64,000 nucleotides of DNA from DASXUX01 sp036504595 (GCA_036504595.1 DASXUX010000097.1:1-64000); one strand, 5' to 3'. Positions 41,670-51,334 are shown, counted from the stretch's first letter. Program-made: numbers and translations. Notes: a model not told the origin generated them from the sequence alone.

Positions 41670-44600
41670 GTGCAAGGCCAAGATGGGCAGAGAGGCTCTT
41701 CCTCGGCGGACCGACCGGCTGTCGGTGCGAACGGGGGAACTACGCCCGCAGGCCAGCCTGTGCGCCTGAAGGAGATCGCCGGATTTGAGCTGTTGAACAA
41801 AATCGGGCAGGGCGGGATGGGGACCGTCTTCCGTGCCCAGCAAAAATCGCTGGACCGCGTGGTTGCGCTCAAGGTTCTTCCGCCCTCCATCGCCAAAGAT
41901 CAGAAGTTTATCGAACGTTTCCAGCGCGAGGCCCGCGCCTCCGCCAAGCTGAACCATCCCAACATCGTTCAAGGCATCGACGTCGGATTGGATCCGAGTA
42001 CCGGGCTGTGGTACTTCGCAATGGAGTACATCGACGGCCCGAATGTCGCCGCCGTTTTGAAGCAGCAAAGGGTTTTGCCGGAAGAACAGGTGCTGTCGAT
42101 TGGTCGCGATGTGGCCCGAGCGCTGGAGTGCAGTTGGGGTGCGGGGATCGTGCATCGCGACATCAAGCCCGACAACATTCTGATCAGCGCTCAAGGCGAA
42201 ACCAAACTGGCCGATCTGGGCCTGGCCAAGCAGACGCACGACGATGCAGGCGTCACGCAGTCGGGTCAGGCGATTGGCACGCCATTCTACATGGCGCCGG
42301 AGCAGGTTCGCGGCAAGAGCGATGAGATCGACATTCGGACCGACATCTATGCGCTTGGGGCGACGCTCTTTCAAATGGCCACGGGGCGCCCGCCGTATGA
42401 TGGCGAGACCTCCGCGGTCATCATGTCCAAACACTTGACGGAGCCGGTGCCAAAAGCGCGCCAGGCCAACCCAGCGCTCAGCGAAGGCTTTAGCCGGCTA
42501 GTCGAGCGCATGATGCAGAAAAAGCGCGAACAGCGGGTGCAGACTCCGGCCGAGTTGCTCTCTGAAATCGAAAAGGTGCTACGCGGTGAAATCCTGCGCG
42601 ATAGCACGACCGGTCCGCGCCGGCCGGTCGCAGGCACGATGTCCGCGCGTCGCCGCGAGGCTCCAACGCAGCCTTCGGGCGGTGGGAAGTTGGCGGTGGT
42701 CGCGCTGGCCATGCTGCTGATCGGCGCGGCGGCGGCATTCGTCATCATGCAAGGCAAGAAGCCCGACGAACGAGTCGCCGATGCAAAGGCCCAGACCGAA
42801 TCCAAGAAAGATTCTGCCGCGACGGGCACAAAGGCCATTCCCGGCGAACCGAAGTCGGCTTCGGTGGAACCCAAGGCTGGCCAGCCGCAGCTCAAAGTGC
42901 CGCCGCCTCCTCTCAAGACGGCACAACCCAAGGCAACGACGAAAGCCGCCCCCAAATTCGTAGGCGACGTGAATGCGGCCGTGGACATTATTATAGACCG
43001 GGCGAGCGAGACGCCGGGCACCGAAACCGTTGAGAAGCCGGCCACGAAACAGGCTACCGCTGAAAACAAGTCCGGCGACACGGCTTTGGCAAAAAAGGAA
43101 ATCGAGCCGAAAAGCGACCCGGACGTGAAAGCTCCGGCCAAGAAGGATGCCGACCCTAAACCGGTTCCGGATGTGAAAGCTGTGGTTCCAGAGAAGACCG
43201 AGGCGCCCAGGCCCGCACCGGCGGTCGGGGTGCAGGGCAGCGGTTTCTTGGGCGAGTACTTCCAGGGCCAGAGTTTTGAGACGTTGATCACATCGCAGAA
43301 CGATACGGCCATCGATTTCAAATGGAGCAAAGGAATCCCCGATCTGAAGATCGAGGCGGGCATCTCCGTGCGCTGGACGGGCCTGGTGGAACCGGTTGAA
43401 ACCGGAACATACGTGTTTGACGTGACCAGCCATGCAGGTTCGCGGCTGTATTTGGATGGCCAGCCGATCTTCGATAGTTGGAGCGGCAAGGGAAATATCG
43501 GCAAGAGTTTTCCGGTGAATCTCACCGCGAAGAAGAAGTACGCCGTCAAGTTTGAGGTGCGCAACAAAGGCAGCGACTATGCCACGGTCGCCGCATTGAA
43601 GTGGGGACCAGTGGGCGGTCCAATGGTACCGGTCAGCGCCGACGGCCCCGAAAGCGTGAAGGATGAGAAACTGCTGGGTCATCTGACCGGCGGTTGGCAC
43701 GCTGAGTATGGGCCGTGGGACAAGGAGGCTCTGGTCAAACGAACCGAGCCATTCATCTGCTGGGATTGGCACACCTCCTCACCAGCGATCGAGGTGCCGC
43801 GCGCGAAGTTCTGGGGCACGTGGGCCGGCCTGGTTGTGCCGCCGGAGACTGACGACTACACGTTCACACTTGATTCCGATGATGGGGCGCGGCTGTTCAT
43901 CAACGAAATGCTCATTCTGGACTTCGCAAATCTTCGGGCCGGCAAGTACGTGTCCGCTCCGCTGCGGCTGGAAAAAGGCAAGCGCTATCTGATGAAGGTC
44001 GATTACCACCAGTATGATGACTACGCCTCCTGCAGTCTGCGCTGGTCATCGAAAGCCATCAGCAACGCGCTGGTGCCAGCAGTCGGGACGGGCGTGCCGG
44101 ATGAAGCTCTGCCGCCGGACGGCTTCTTCGTCGAATATGGCTCCTGGGCTTCCGGCAAAGCCATCCTGTCGCGCCGCGAACTGCAGGCGGGTTGGGACTG
44201 GCATTCGGGTTCTCCACACCCGGATATCCCGCGCTCGAAATTCTGGGCGAAATACAGCGGATGGATCACGCCGCCGGCCGACGGCGCTTACACGTTCAAC
44301 GTGTGGTACGACGACAACATCCTGTTCTTCCTGGATGACGTGTTGATTCTGGAGGGCTTGAATACGCGCGGGCCGGAGGCGGCGATGGACTTGCCCCCGA
44401 TCACGCTCAAAGGCGGCAAGCACTATTCGGTCCGCATCGAGTACCGGCAGTACGACGATTACGCGCACCTGGTCGTAAAGTGGAAGTCGCCGGATATGCC
44501 GCTGCGCATCCTGAACGGAACGATTCCGGAGTCCGTGAAGTCCGGCGACAAAGACATTGCACACATCAACTGCGGCATGCTCGCGGAGTACGGCCTGAAC

Positions 44601-45044
44601 AAGCCGGCTCTGTGCAAGCGGCTGGAAGGCCGTCTTTTTCATGACTTCCACAGCGGCACGCCGAGTGGCGAGGTCACCGCGGGCGGATTTTGGGGCCGCT
44701 GGACCGCGGGCCTGAAAGTGCCAGCGAACGGGCCTTACGTCTTCCGTCTAGACGCGGACTTGTCCGCGGAATTGAAATTGCGCGACCTGTCCGTGATCAA
44801 AGTGCCGTTGCCCGCACCGCGAACGGCAAAAGCCGACACGCGCCCGACCTTCGGCGACACCGCGCCGCTCAACCTGAGCACCACGCAAGTCGAGAAACTT
44901 CAAGTCAGCTATACGGCGCACCGCGGCGAGTACTCGCACGTCAAACTCACCTGGAAGCCGCCAGGAAAGACGGAGTTCGAAGACATCCCGGCGGAATGCT
45001 TTGTGCAGCCGCCCGGCGCGCGCGAATATGTGAGGATGAAGTAA
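41670..45044 (+). CDS. Membrane Ser/Thr kinase with four extracytoplasmic PA14 domains
   Basis: The 1124-aa protein has its kinase at residues about 38-305: IGQGGMGTVFRA, VALKVLPP, VHRDIKPDNILI (near 160), LADLGLAK and MAPEQ. A single TM helix (LAVVALAMLLIGAAAAFVIM, about 337-357) leads into a Lys/Pro/Ala-rich stalk to about 515. Four PA14-type domains follow (about 520-645, 670-800, 815-945 and 967-1080), with repeated DDGARLFINEMLI/HAGSRLYLDGQPI strands and W-D-W-H-S patterns. PA14 often binds glycans, so this may be a carbohydrate-sensing kinase. GTG 41670 with GGAGGT upstream is preferred over TTG 41643. Confidence 0.88.
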   Translation: MQGQDGQRGSSSADRPAVGANGGTTPAGQPVRLKEIAGFELLNKIGQGGMGTVFRAQQKSLDRVVALKVLPPSIAKDQKFIERFQREARASAKLNHPNIVQGIDVGLDPSTGLWYFAMEYIDGPNVAAVLKQQRVLPEEQVLSIGRDVARALECSWGAGIVHRDIKPDNILISAQGETKLADLGLAKQTHDDAGVTQSGQAIGTPFYMAPEQVRGKSDEIDIRTDIYALGATLFQMATGRPPYDGETSAVIMSKHLTEPVPKARQANPALSEGFSRLVERMMQKKREQRVQTPAELLSEIEKVLRGEILRDSTTGPRRPVAGTMSARRREAPTQPSGGGKLAVVALAMLLIGAAAAFVIMQGKKPDERVADAKAQTESKKDSAATGTKAIPGEPKSASVEPKAGQPQLKVPPPPLKTAQPKATTKAAPKFVGDVNAAVDIIIDRASETPGTETVEKPATKQATAENKSGDTALAKKEIEPKSDPDVKAPAKKDADPKPVPDVKAVVPEKTEAPRPAPAVGVQGSGFLGEYFQGQSFETLITSQNDTAIDFKWSKGIPDLKIEAGISVRWTGLVEPVETGTYVFDVTSHAGSRLYLDGQPIFDSWSGKGNIGKSFPVNLTAKKKYAVKFEVRNKGSDYATVAALKWGPVGGPMVPVSADGPESVKDEKLLGHLTGGWHAEYGPWDKEALVKRTEPFICWDWHTSSPAIEVPRAKFWGTWAGLVVPPETDDYTFTLDSDDGARLFINEMLILDFANLRAGKYVSAPLRLEKGKRYLMKVDYHQYDDYASCSLRWSSKAISNALVPAVGTGVPDEALPPDGFFVEYGSWASGKAILSRRELQAGWDWHSGSPHPDIPRSKFWAKYSGWITPPADGAYTFNVWYDDNILFFLDDVLILEGLNTRGPEAAMDLPPITLKGGKHYSVRIEYRQYDDYAHLVVKWKSPDMPLRILNGTIPESVKSGDKDIAHINCGMLAEYGLNKPALCKRLEGRLFHDFHSGTPSGEVTAGGFWGRWTAGLKVPANGPYVFRLDADLSAELKLRDLSVIKVPLPAPRTAKADTRPTFGDTAPLNLSTTQVEKLQVSYTAHRGEYSHVKLTWKPPGKTEFEDIPAECFVQPPGAREYVRMK

Positions 45045-45045
45045 G

Positions 45046-45165
45046 AGTCTAGCAGTCCAGATGTCGAGAAGTCTAGAAGTCGATGGCCTGCTGCGGATGG
45101 TCGCGGCCATTCGCTGCAATCCACAGACTCCTCGACTCCTTGACTTCCCGACTCCGCGTTGTTGA
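45046..45165. repeat. Inverted AGTCTAG/GACTCC repeat region
   Basis: AGTCTAGC/AGTCCAG/AAGTCTAG units (45049-45082) and GACTCCTC/GACTTCCC units (45124-45156) lie between convergent genes; the period is 7-8 bases and the two halves are roughly complementary. Confidence 0.65.
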
Positions 45166-45170
45166 TGAGG

Positions 45171-48100
45171 CTACTTTACGCTGACGGCTACCACCCTCCC
45201 GTCCGCTAACGCGACGACGAGTTTCCCGCCGGCCCAGACCATGCCGTTGATGTCCTGGCCGAGGAACTGCTGGGTCTTCAGGACACCGCCCGCATCGAAG
45301 ACCTGAAGGGTGCCACCCCAATGGCCGACGGCGATCGGACCGCCGGTATCGACGATGAACTTGGCCACGCGCGTCGCCGGCAGCTTGCCTTTCAGCGCGT
45401 CCGGCAACTTCGGCGGCGTGAGCTTGGGCAGGGCGGTCGGAACGTTGGCGTCCTGCGAAGTGGACTTTCCGGCGGTGTCGAAGGTGTGTGCGGAACCGTC
45501 ATACGTCGTCACGACAACTTTGTCGTTTTCAGCCGTAACGGAGACGGCGCGATCGGGAAGCAGTGCTTGCCATGCGATGGGGCATTCAGGAACGGGTGTG
45601 GCTTTTGAGACGGCTGTGATGGCGTTGGTTTCCGGCTGCGACAGTGGCGTGAGCGGCTCCATGCCGGCGACGAGTTCGTACACTGTGCCGACCGCTTCGG
45701 ACATGCCAGCCGCATCGTAAGCGATGAGCGCGATGGATTCCTGCAGCACGCCGACGCAGCCGCGCTGCCAGGCTACATACCCTTGTCCCCGGCCGGGGAA
45801 GGCGTCCTTGGCAGGCTTGTAAGGTAGGAATTTTGCGTCTTGCGCGAACTTGATGATCGGGTTGTCTTCCGGCGTGCCGAGCAGGACCACGGGGCCCTGA
45901 ACGGCAAAGCCGGCCTGCGCGGGTCCGTACTTAGCATTAAGCGTGTCGGTGCATCTGCCGGGCTCCAGGCCACACCATGTGGTCTTGGCTTCTTCAGGAA
46001 GTTCGCGGCGCTTGCCGACCTCGGCGGCAGGGACGATTTTGCAGCGCACGTCCCAAGGCTTCAGGCTCTCGGCGAGCCGCTCCGCCGCGGCGGTGTTGTA
46101 GGCTCCCGAACCAGTCGCAATGGTGACGTCCTGATGCACGCGGAAGAAGCGAAAGACATTGTTGCGGTCGTCAGGCAGGAAAATCGCGCGCCAAGTCTTG
46201 CCGGCCAGAGCGGCGCACTGTGGAACGGCCTCCAGCTTGAAGGTCGCCGTGCCTTCGGTGCCCGCGAGCAACTCGCGCACGCTGACTTTCCAATCGCCGG
46301 ACGGATCATTCAGCGCCAGCGGCAGCGAGGTCGAGAATGCGCCTTGCCGGGTCGCGCGGTGCAACAGATAGCGCACGTTGCCGAGTGGATCCGTGACGCG
46401 GATTTCCAGCGGCGCCGAGCCGCTGAGCACGGCGCCGGCATTATCGACCACGCACGCGCTGATATCGACCTTCAGCGGGTCAGCGGCGGCGACGTAGTCG
46501 CGCTGAACGACCGGCGTGCCGACTTTCACGCCGCCAACCGGCTTTGCGGTGCGAGCGAAGACGCGCAGTTCGCCGGGGCCGAAGCGCAACGCGGCTTTGT
46601 TGTCCTTGAACTCCGCCGCCGGGCCGCCGCGCACGGCGTCGTAGATGGTAGCGCCGGCGTCCCTGCCGGCCGGCACGGAGACCTGCGCCACCAGCGCAAC
46701 CGTGGCGGAGGTTGCCTTTTGGGTGGGGTTCGGGCCAGCGTACTTCCCGTCGGGATCGAAAGCCATGTTTACCGCGAAAAGGTATTCAATGTCGCCGGCA
46801 GCCTGGCGAGTGGCGGTGATCAGCGGGTTGTCACACTCAAAGATGGGCTTGATGCCGGCTTTGTCGAGCTGCGTTTTGATTGCTTTGGCGGTGACCTGCG
46901 CGCCTTGGACGTACTTAGGAAAGGTCACCAGTGGCTGCATTTCCTGGTACTTCTTCTCGTCCATAAGCCGGTTGATCTTATCGTTCTCCGGCAGCGCAGG
47001 TGTGTTGCCAATGTCCACGCCACCCGCGACTTTCACTTTGCAGTCGGAAGTCAGCATGACTAAGCCGCCTTTCGCGGCAAACGCTTCCAGCGCCTTCAGC
47101 GTGCGCGGGTCGAGGTAATTGATGGAGGTCAGAACGACGGCTTTGTGATTCGCCGCGAGCGTCCCATCCACGATATCTTCATCCACCACTGTCAGGAATT
47201 GTTGCTGCAGCAGTTTTCCCGCCAGATAAGTGATGTTCAGGTTGCGGCCGTGCATCGTGTCATGCGCGTAGCACTTTTTCGTATCTCTGGCTTGCTCTTC
47301 GATCAGATTGGAGATCGAGTACAGCAGCGCGACGGGTGGTTTGGTGACCGGCATGGTGGTGAAGACTGTTCCGAGCCGGCTCATGAGCTGATTGGATTCG
47401 ACGACGCCTTCGGCGGAGACCTTTGTGAATGGCTGATATGGGTCGATGTCGGGCGGTGAAATCATGCCTTGAACGTTGGTCATGAACGAAAGGTACTGCT
47501 CCAATCGAAACCGCTCGGTCGGTGTGTTGCCATACCACGTCGGCAGGTACCAGCACGGACGCGTGAAATCCCGCGCGCGGGCGATTTCCAGGAAATACGA
47601 CGGGTTGAAGCAGGCCAAGCCGTAGTCGTCATAGCCGCCATGGCCGCTGACGATCGGCATACAGCGCACGACGTTGAAGTAATAGCCGTCGGTAAACGCG
47701 CTGAAGCCGTACTGGCTCTGGTTGACCGACAGGTAATCAGGCCGGACGTAGCTGACGCCGAATTGCGCATCTTTCCATGCGGCGTCCATGAAGCCGAGTT
47801 TCCAGCGAGCCCAGTTTCGCCAGCGGTCCAGGTGCGCTGGGTCGTCGGCTTTGACTTCGCTGTACTTCAGCGGCTCTTCCCCAAAAGCGCTCTTAAAGGA
47901 GCGATGCTGCGAAGGAACCATGTGCGCAGTCATCTGTCCCGTCGCAGGATCCTTGCCCCACGTCAGGCCGGGTTCATCGTAGAAGTGCACGCCCCACACA
48001 TTCGGCCGCGTGCGATCGACGAACGAGCGGCGCGTGACGCGCGCCGTGCCGCCGCGCAGCGAGTACGGGTCGGACCAGTCGCATTCGCTGCGGATGTCCA

Positions 48101-48707
48101 TCTGGTGCGCGCCGCCCATGGTACAGCAGGACATGAAATCGATGCCCGCGCGGATGAAGTTAGCCTCCGCGTCGCTCATGTAGCCGCCGTAGATCAGGTT
48201 GAAGCCGATGCTTTCTTCGCCCAGCACAAGCTGGTCCGGCGCCTTGTTCGCTCGGCCCCAGTCGATGAGCTTGTAGGAGCTCTTTCGCACGTGCGAATAG
48301 AGGTCAAAAGGCGTGCTGACCGCGGCCGCAGTGGTGGCGCCAGCCTCCGTGCCGGCCGGCAGAGACGCCGGCCCCACTCTGATTTCGAGCGTGTAATGTC
48401 CGGGCCGAAGTAACCAGCCGTTGAGATGAACGTGCTCCGTACGCCGGGCATCGGGGCCTTCGACCGCCACAGCCGGGAGCGCGAAAGCGAAGTTTATCTT
48501 CGTGCCGTCGTCTCCGGCAAGGGCGAGCGAGAGCTGTTCGGCGGGTAGTGCGGCGGTGTCGCTGCGCGTGACGGCGAAGTCGATCAGTTCGTTGGTCTGA
48601 AAAGCCGTGCGACCCTGCGGCAGGGCCACCTGCAGTTTGGTTTCGGCTTGGGCCAGGGTGCAGACGAACAGCAGTCCGGCGGCCCACGTGAGTTGTTTCA
48701 CCTTCAT
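45171..48707 (-). CDS. Very large secreted GH42-like protein, substrate unknown
   Basis: The 1178-aa exported protein has a signal peptide (QLTWAAGLLFVCTLAQAE) and a beta-rich N-domain. A glycosidase-type TIM barrel includes WGVHFYDEPGLTWG, where Glu could be catalytic, and GHGGYDDYGLACFNPSYFLEIARA. A beta-galactosidase-like trimerisation domain follows (KAVVLTSINYLDPRTLKALEAFAAKGG), then Ig-like regions, and a C-terminal strand-rich segment resembling propeller blades. Two GC-rich palindromes are in frame, encoding GPASLPAGTEAGAT and QVSVPAGRDAGAT. GGAGGG precedes ATG 48707. It lies directly downstream of the LacI gene and is probably under its control. Confidence 0.68.
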   Translation of the reverse strand: MKVKQLTWAAGLLFVCTLAQAETKLQVALPQGRTAFQTNELIDFAVTRSDTAALPAEQLSLALAGDDGTKINFAFALPAVAVEGPDARRTEHVHLNGWLLRPGHYTLEIRVGPASLPAGTEAGATTAAAVSTPFDLYSHVRKSSYKLIDWGRANKAPDQLVLGEESIGFNLIYGGYMSDAEANFIRAGIDFMSCCTMGGAHQMDIRSECDWSDPYSLRGGTARVTRRSFVDRTRPNVWGVHFYDEPGLTWGKDPATGQMTAHMVPSQHRSFKSAFGEEPLKYSEVKADDPAHLDRWRNWARWKLGFMDAAWKDAQFGVSYVRPDYLSVNQSQYGFSAFTDGYYFNVVRCMPIVSGHGGYDDYGLACFNPSYFLEIARARDFTRPCWYLPTWYGNTPTERFRLEQYLSFMTNVQGMISPPDIDPYQPFTKVSAEGVVESNQLMSRLGTVFTTMPVTKPPVALLYSISNLIEEQARDTKKCYAHDTMHGRNLNITYLAGKLLQQQFLTVVDEDIVDGTLAANHKAVVLTSINYLDPRTLKALEAFAAKGGLVMLTSDCKVKVAGGVDIGNTPALPENDKINRLMDEKKYQEMQPLVTFPKYVQGAQVTAKAIKTQLDKAGIKPIFECDNPLITATRQAAGDIEYLFAVNMAFDPDGKYAGPNPTQKATSATVALVAQVSVPAGRDAGATIYDAVRGGPAAEFKDNKAALRFGPGELRVFARTAKPVGGVKVGTPVVQRDYVAAADPLKVDISACVVDNAGAVLSGSAPLEIRVTDPLGNVRYLLHRATRQGAFSTSLPLALNDPSGDWKVSVRELLAGTEGTATFKLEAVPQCAALAGKTWRAIFLPDDRNNVFRFFRVHQDVTIATGSGAYNTAAAERLAESLKPWDVRCKIVPAAEVGKRRELPEEAKTTWCGLEPGRCTDTLNAKYGPAQAGFAVQGPVVLLGTPEDNPIIKFAQDAKFLPYKPAKDAFPGRGQGYVAWQRGCVGVLQESIALIAYDAAGMSEAVGTVYELVAGMEPLTPLSQPETNAITAVSKATPVPECPIAWQALLPDRAVSVTAENDKVVVTTYDGSAHTFDTAGKSTSQDANVPTALPKLTPPKLPDALKGKLPATRVAKFIVDTGGPIAVGHWGGTLQVFDAGGVLKTQQFLGQDINGMVWAGGKLVVALADGRVVAVSVK
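46647..46681. repeat. GC-rich palindrome in frame (GH42-like gene)
   Basis: GGTAGCGCCGGCGTCCCTGC followed by CGGCCGGCACGGAGACC; translated on the minus strand as VSVPAGRDAGAT. Confidence 0.75.
48333..48377. repeat. GC-rich palindrome in frame (GH42-like gene, second copy)
   Basis: GTGGCGCCAGCCTCCGTGCC followed by GGCCGGCAGAGACGCCGGCC; translated on the minus strand as GPASLPAGTEAGAT. Confidence 0.75.
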
Positions 48708-48723
48708 GCGACGACCCTCCTTT

Positions 48724-48806
48724 TCGGGTATCGGGTATGGGGTATCGGGGTGGCCGGCGACATGGAAGTCCGTCACTATACCCGAGGCCCGATACCCGAT
48801 ACCCCA
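48724..48806. repeat. Inverted GGGTATC heptad arrays
   Basis: GGGTATC, GGGTATG and GGGTATC units (48727-48752) face CCCGATACCCGATACCCC (about 48787-48805). The two arrays can pair into a long stem between the LacI gene and the large glycosidase. The right array overlaps the LacI 3' end and encodes its SGIGPRV tail. Confidence 0.8.
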
Positions 48807-49969
48807 CGTTCCAAATGTCCAACCGCTTTCACTCTCGCAGTTGATGCTCTGGGGATGAACTGCACCGGCAGCGTCAGTTCCTGGTCGCGTTTGGCTTCGC
48901 CAAGGACGCGGCACATGATCAGCTTGGCGGCTTGCTGGCCGACTTGCGCCAGTGGCAGGCGAACCGTCGTCAATAGATTGCGGCCGCCTTCATCCACCAT
49001 CGGGTCGGTGTCGTCGAAACCGGTGATGCTGATGTCCTCGGGAACGCGTATACCGGCGCGATACAGCGTGTGCCAGGCGTGCAACGCGGACGAATCATTT
49101 TGAGCCAGGATTGCTGTGACCTTCGGATTCGCGCGGAGGTGCTCAACCAGGCGCGAACCGTCGGGCGTGACCAAGGCGCTGGAAATCTCGCCCACTGCAT
49201 GCGGGACCGCGACGGGATCGACCCATGGCCGCGGAGCCTGCAGCACTTGGAGACTCTTCTCGGGAACCAGTCCGCGCTCGACCAGCGCGCGGCGAACACC
49301 GCGCCAGCGATCGGGCGTGAGCGGCTGGCCGTTTGCCGGATCCAGCGTACAAAACTGCACGAACTGGCGATGGCCTTCGTCGAGCAGATGCCGAGCGGCG
49401 GCCAAGCCTCCATTTTCTTCATCCACCAGCACGCTGCAGCACCCTGGCGACCGGAACATCAGCGACAGCACGGGCCGATCAGCCAGTCCGCCGTCGCGGC
49501 GCAGGTGGCGCAGCACGGGCAGGAAGCTTTGCGTGTCGGAATAGAAGATCAGCCCGTCGAGATCCTCGCGGCGGATGAGATGTTCCAGCGAGGTGTGGAC
49601 GCTGATCTCGCCGGAGGCATCCCGCACGAACGTGCCGGCGACCAGGTTGAAGCCCTGCGGTGCGAGGCCTTCGAGCAGGCCTTGCAGCATGCGCGCGTAG
49701 AAGGGGAAGCTGTAGGAAACGGCCGGGCAGAGAAAGCCGATGACCTTGCTGACGGCTCGTGCGCCGTACTTGCGAAGCGCCAGCCGGCGGGCGGATTCGT
49801 GCGCGCTGCCGTTGTAGCCCAGCTTTTCAGCGGCTCGCCGAATGCGCGCGGCGGTGCGTTCATCGACGCGGGAATCTCCGCGGAGTGCGAGCGAAACCGT
49901 GGACTTCGCGACGCGGCAGCGGCGGGCGATGCCCTGGAGGGTGACGTTGCGCTGGGCCGCCTTGTGCAT
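48776..49969 (-). CDS. LacI-family transcriptional regulator
   Basis: The 397-aa regulator has an N-terminal helix-turn-helix VTLQGIARRCRVAKSTVSLAL (residues about 8-28) and the hinge AARIRRAAEKLGYN. A periplasmic-binding-protein-like sensor domain includes VIGFLCPAVSYSFPFYARMLQGLLEGL, DGLIFYSDT, AILAQNDSSALHAWHTLYRAGIRVPEDISITGFDD. It should repress the sugar locus until an effector sugar binds. A perfect 16-bp palindrome (50015-50030) upstream is a likely operator, implying autoregulation. AGGAG precedes ATG 49969. The last residues are repeat-derived. Confidence 0.9.
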   Translation of the reverse strand: MHKAAQRNVTLQGIARRCRVAKSTVSLALRGDSRVDERTAARIRRAAEKLGYNGSAHESARRLALRKYGARAVSKVIGFLCPAVSYSFPFYARMLQGLLEGLAPQGFNLVAGTFVRDASGEISVHTSLEHLIRREDLDGLIFYSDTQSFLPVLRHLRRDGGLADRPVLSLMFRSPGCCSVLVDEENGGLAAARHLLDEGHRQFVQFCTLDPANGQPLTPDRWRGVRRALVERGLVPEKSLQVLQAPRPWVDPVAVPHAVGEISSALVTPDGSRLVEHLRANPKVTAILAQNDSSALHAWHTLYRAGIRVPEDISITGFDDTDPMVDEGGRNLLTTVRLPLAQVGQQAAKLIMCRVLGEAKRDQELTLPVQFIPRASTARVKAVGHLERGVSGIGPRV

Positions 49970-50006
49970 CCGCCGGTCTCCTGTTGATCTGAAATCCGTA
50001 CAGAGG

Positions 50007-50037
50007 TATATACAATCGAACCGGTTCGATAAAACAA
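50007..50037 (-). promoter_or_regulatory. LacI promoter with perfect palindromic operator
   Basis: ATCGAACCGGTTCGAT (50015-50030) is a perfect palindrome with a central CCGG, typical for LacI-type operators. It lies between TTGTTT (-35-like, 50032-50037) and TATATA (-10-like, 50007-50012) read on the minus strand (19-base spacer), so bound regulator would block RNA polymerase. Confidence 0.6.
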
Positions 50038-50077
50038 CGAAAAAAGAAAAATCAGAAACTCGAAGGCTGCAACGGCA

Positions 50078-50154
50078 AACCACAGAGGACACGGAGGACA
50101 CAGAGGCGGAAGAATGTCAATCATCCTCTGTGCACTCTGTGTCCTGTGGTGAGC
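50078..50154. repeat. Palindromic CAGAGGAC-type interspersed element
   Basis: ACCACAGAGGACACGGAGGA at the left and TGTGTCCTGTGGTGAGC at the right form a near-complete palindrome between the URO-D-like and LacI genes. Confidence 0.8.
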
Positions 50155-50157
50155 TGT

Positions 50158-51291
50158 TCAGTAACCTCCGAATTCCAGCCCTGCGTCAATGTAGGCCATG
50201 TAATTGGCTTCAGTCGCCGGCGCAAGAGGGATGTTGATCGGCGCGGCGGTGGGCATCAAGACGTAGCCGCCGCCGTCTTTGGCCTGCGCCATCATGCGTT
50301 TGACGTGCTCGCGCACCTGGTGATGCGTCTCGTTTTCGAGAATCTTCAGTTCCATGTTTCCGAAGACGCAGACCTTGCGGGCGGCGCACCTGCGTTTGAC
50401 CTCGTCCAGTTCGATGTCGCCGTCGGGCGGAGGTTCGCAGGGATCGATGCCATCGCAGCCCATGTCGAGGATCATGTCGAGCACGCGTGCGATTTTGCCG
50501 TGACAGTGCAGGCGGACTTTCGCGCCATGTTCGTGAATCACCCGCGTCATCTTCGTGCACCACGGCACCATGTAGCGCTTGAACATCTCCGGGGGAGTGT
50601 AGGGCGGAGTCATGTATTCAGGGCCGCAAATGCGGTAGAGGTCGGCGACGCAGACGGAGAGTTCGCGCCGCAGATTCTCCAGGACACGTTCTGACAGAAT
50701 CTCGACGGTTCGGGAGTAGTGCTCAGGCTCCTCGAACGCCCACATTAGGCAATCCTGAAATTTCATCAGGTCGGCAGCGATGTACGCCGGATCGGAGAGC
50801 GAAGGCATGATAATGCCGCACTCGCCGACCTCGTTTTTGATGCGCACGAAATCGCTGGCATCGTACGTCGGCGGAACGTAGGGGATGCTGAGCGCCTTGT
50901 CCACGTCGGCCGGAGTTTTGCACCAGTGTTCGGTGACCCAAGTTGTGTTGACGTTGTCGTCGATCTGCGAAACGTGCCGCAATTCGCCTTTGGGCGTGTG
51001 CAGCGTGAGCGTGGTTCGCGTGGTGCTGCCCTGGCGTTCTTCGTGGCGCTCGATATCGACAGGCGCGGCGGAGCACAAGAATGTTCCGTTGTTCGATGGG
51101 TTCCACATGGCGATGCAATCGACGTCGGCGCGAATGCGGTCCATCAAGCGCTTGTAGCTGGGTTGCTGGTTCTCCCATGCATGGCTGTTGTAGCCGACCA
51201 GTTCGTAAGTGCTGACCGGGACGCGGTCGGGGACTTCGCAGTTCAACGCAGCCAGCAATCGTTTACGGTTCGTCCACGTTTCTTGTTCCAT
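50158..51291 (-). CDS. URO-D-like protein, copy 2
   Basis: The 377-aa URO-D superfamily protein starts TWTNRKRLLAALNCEVPDRVPVSTYE, the standard opening of MtaA/CmuA-like members. RLHCHGKIARVLD contains the H-x-C motif and GIDPCEPPP a downstream Cys, as in zinc sites that activate thiols or carry methyl groups. It sits in a carbohydrate locus between a LacI gene and a GH42-like gene. Enzymatic role unknown; methyl transfer or a decarboxylase-like reaction are both possible. ATG 51291 follows AGGAGAG supplied by an interspersed element; the longer frame to 51495 is not supported. Confidence 0.78.
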   Translation of the reverse strand: MEQETWTNRKRLLAALNCEVPDRVPVSTYELVGYNSHAWENQQPSYKRLMDRIRADVDCIAMWNPSNNGTFLCSAAPVDIERHEERQGSTTRTTLTLHTPKGELRHVSQIDDNVNTTWVTEHWCKTPADVDKALSIPYVPPTYDASDFVRIKNEVGECGIIMPSLSDPAYIAADLMKFQDCLMWAFEEPEHYSRTVEILSERVLENLRRELSVCVADLYRICGPEYMTPPYTPPEMFKRYMVPWCTKMTRVIHEHGAKVRLHCHGKIARVLDMILDMGCDGIDPCEPPPDGDIELDEVKRRCAARKVCVFGNMELKILENETHHQVREHVKRMMAQAKDGGGYVLMPTAAPINIPLAPATEANYMAYIDAGLEFGGY

Positions 51292-51334
51292 CTCTCCTCT
51301 GCGTCCTCCGCGTCCTCTGCGGTGAGATGCTCTC
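51289..51334. repeat. CAGAGGAC-type element supplying a ribosome-binding site
   Basis: On the minus strand CGCAGAGGACGCGGAGGACG precedes CAGAGGAGAG and the URO-D-like ATG, so the repeat provides the only AGGAG sequence. Confidence 0.7.
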
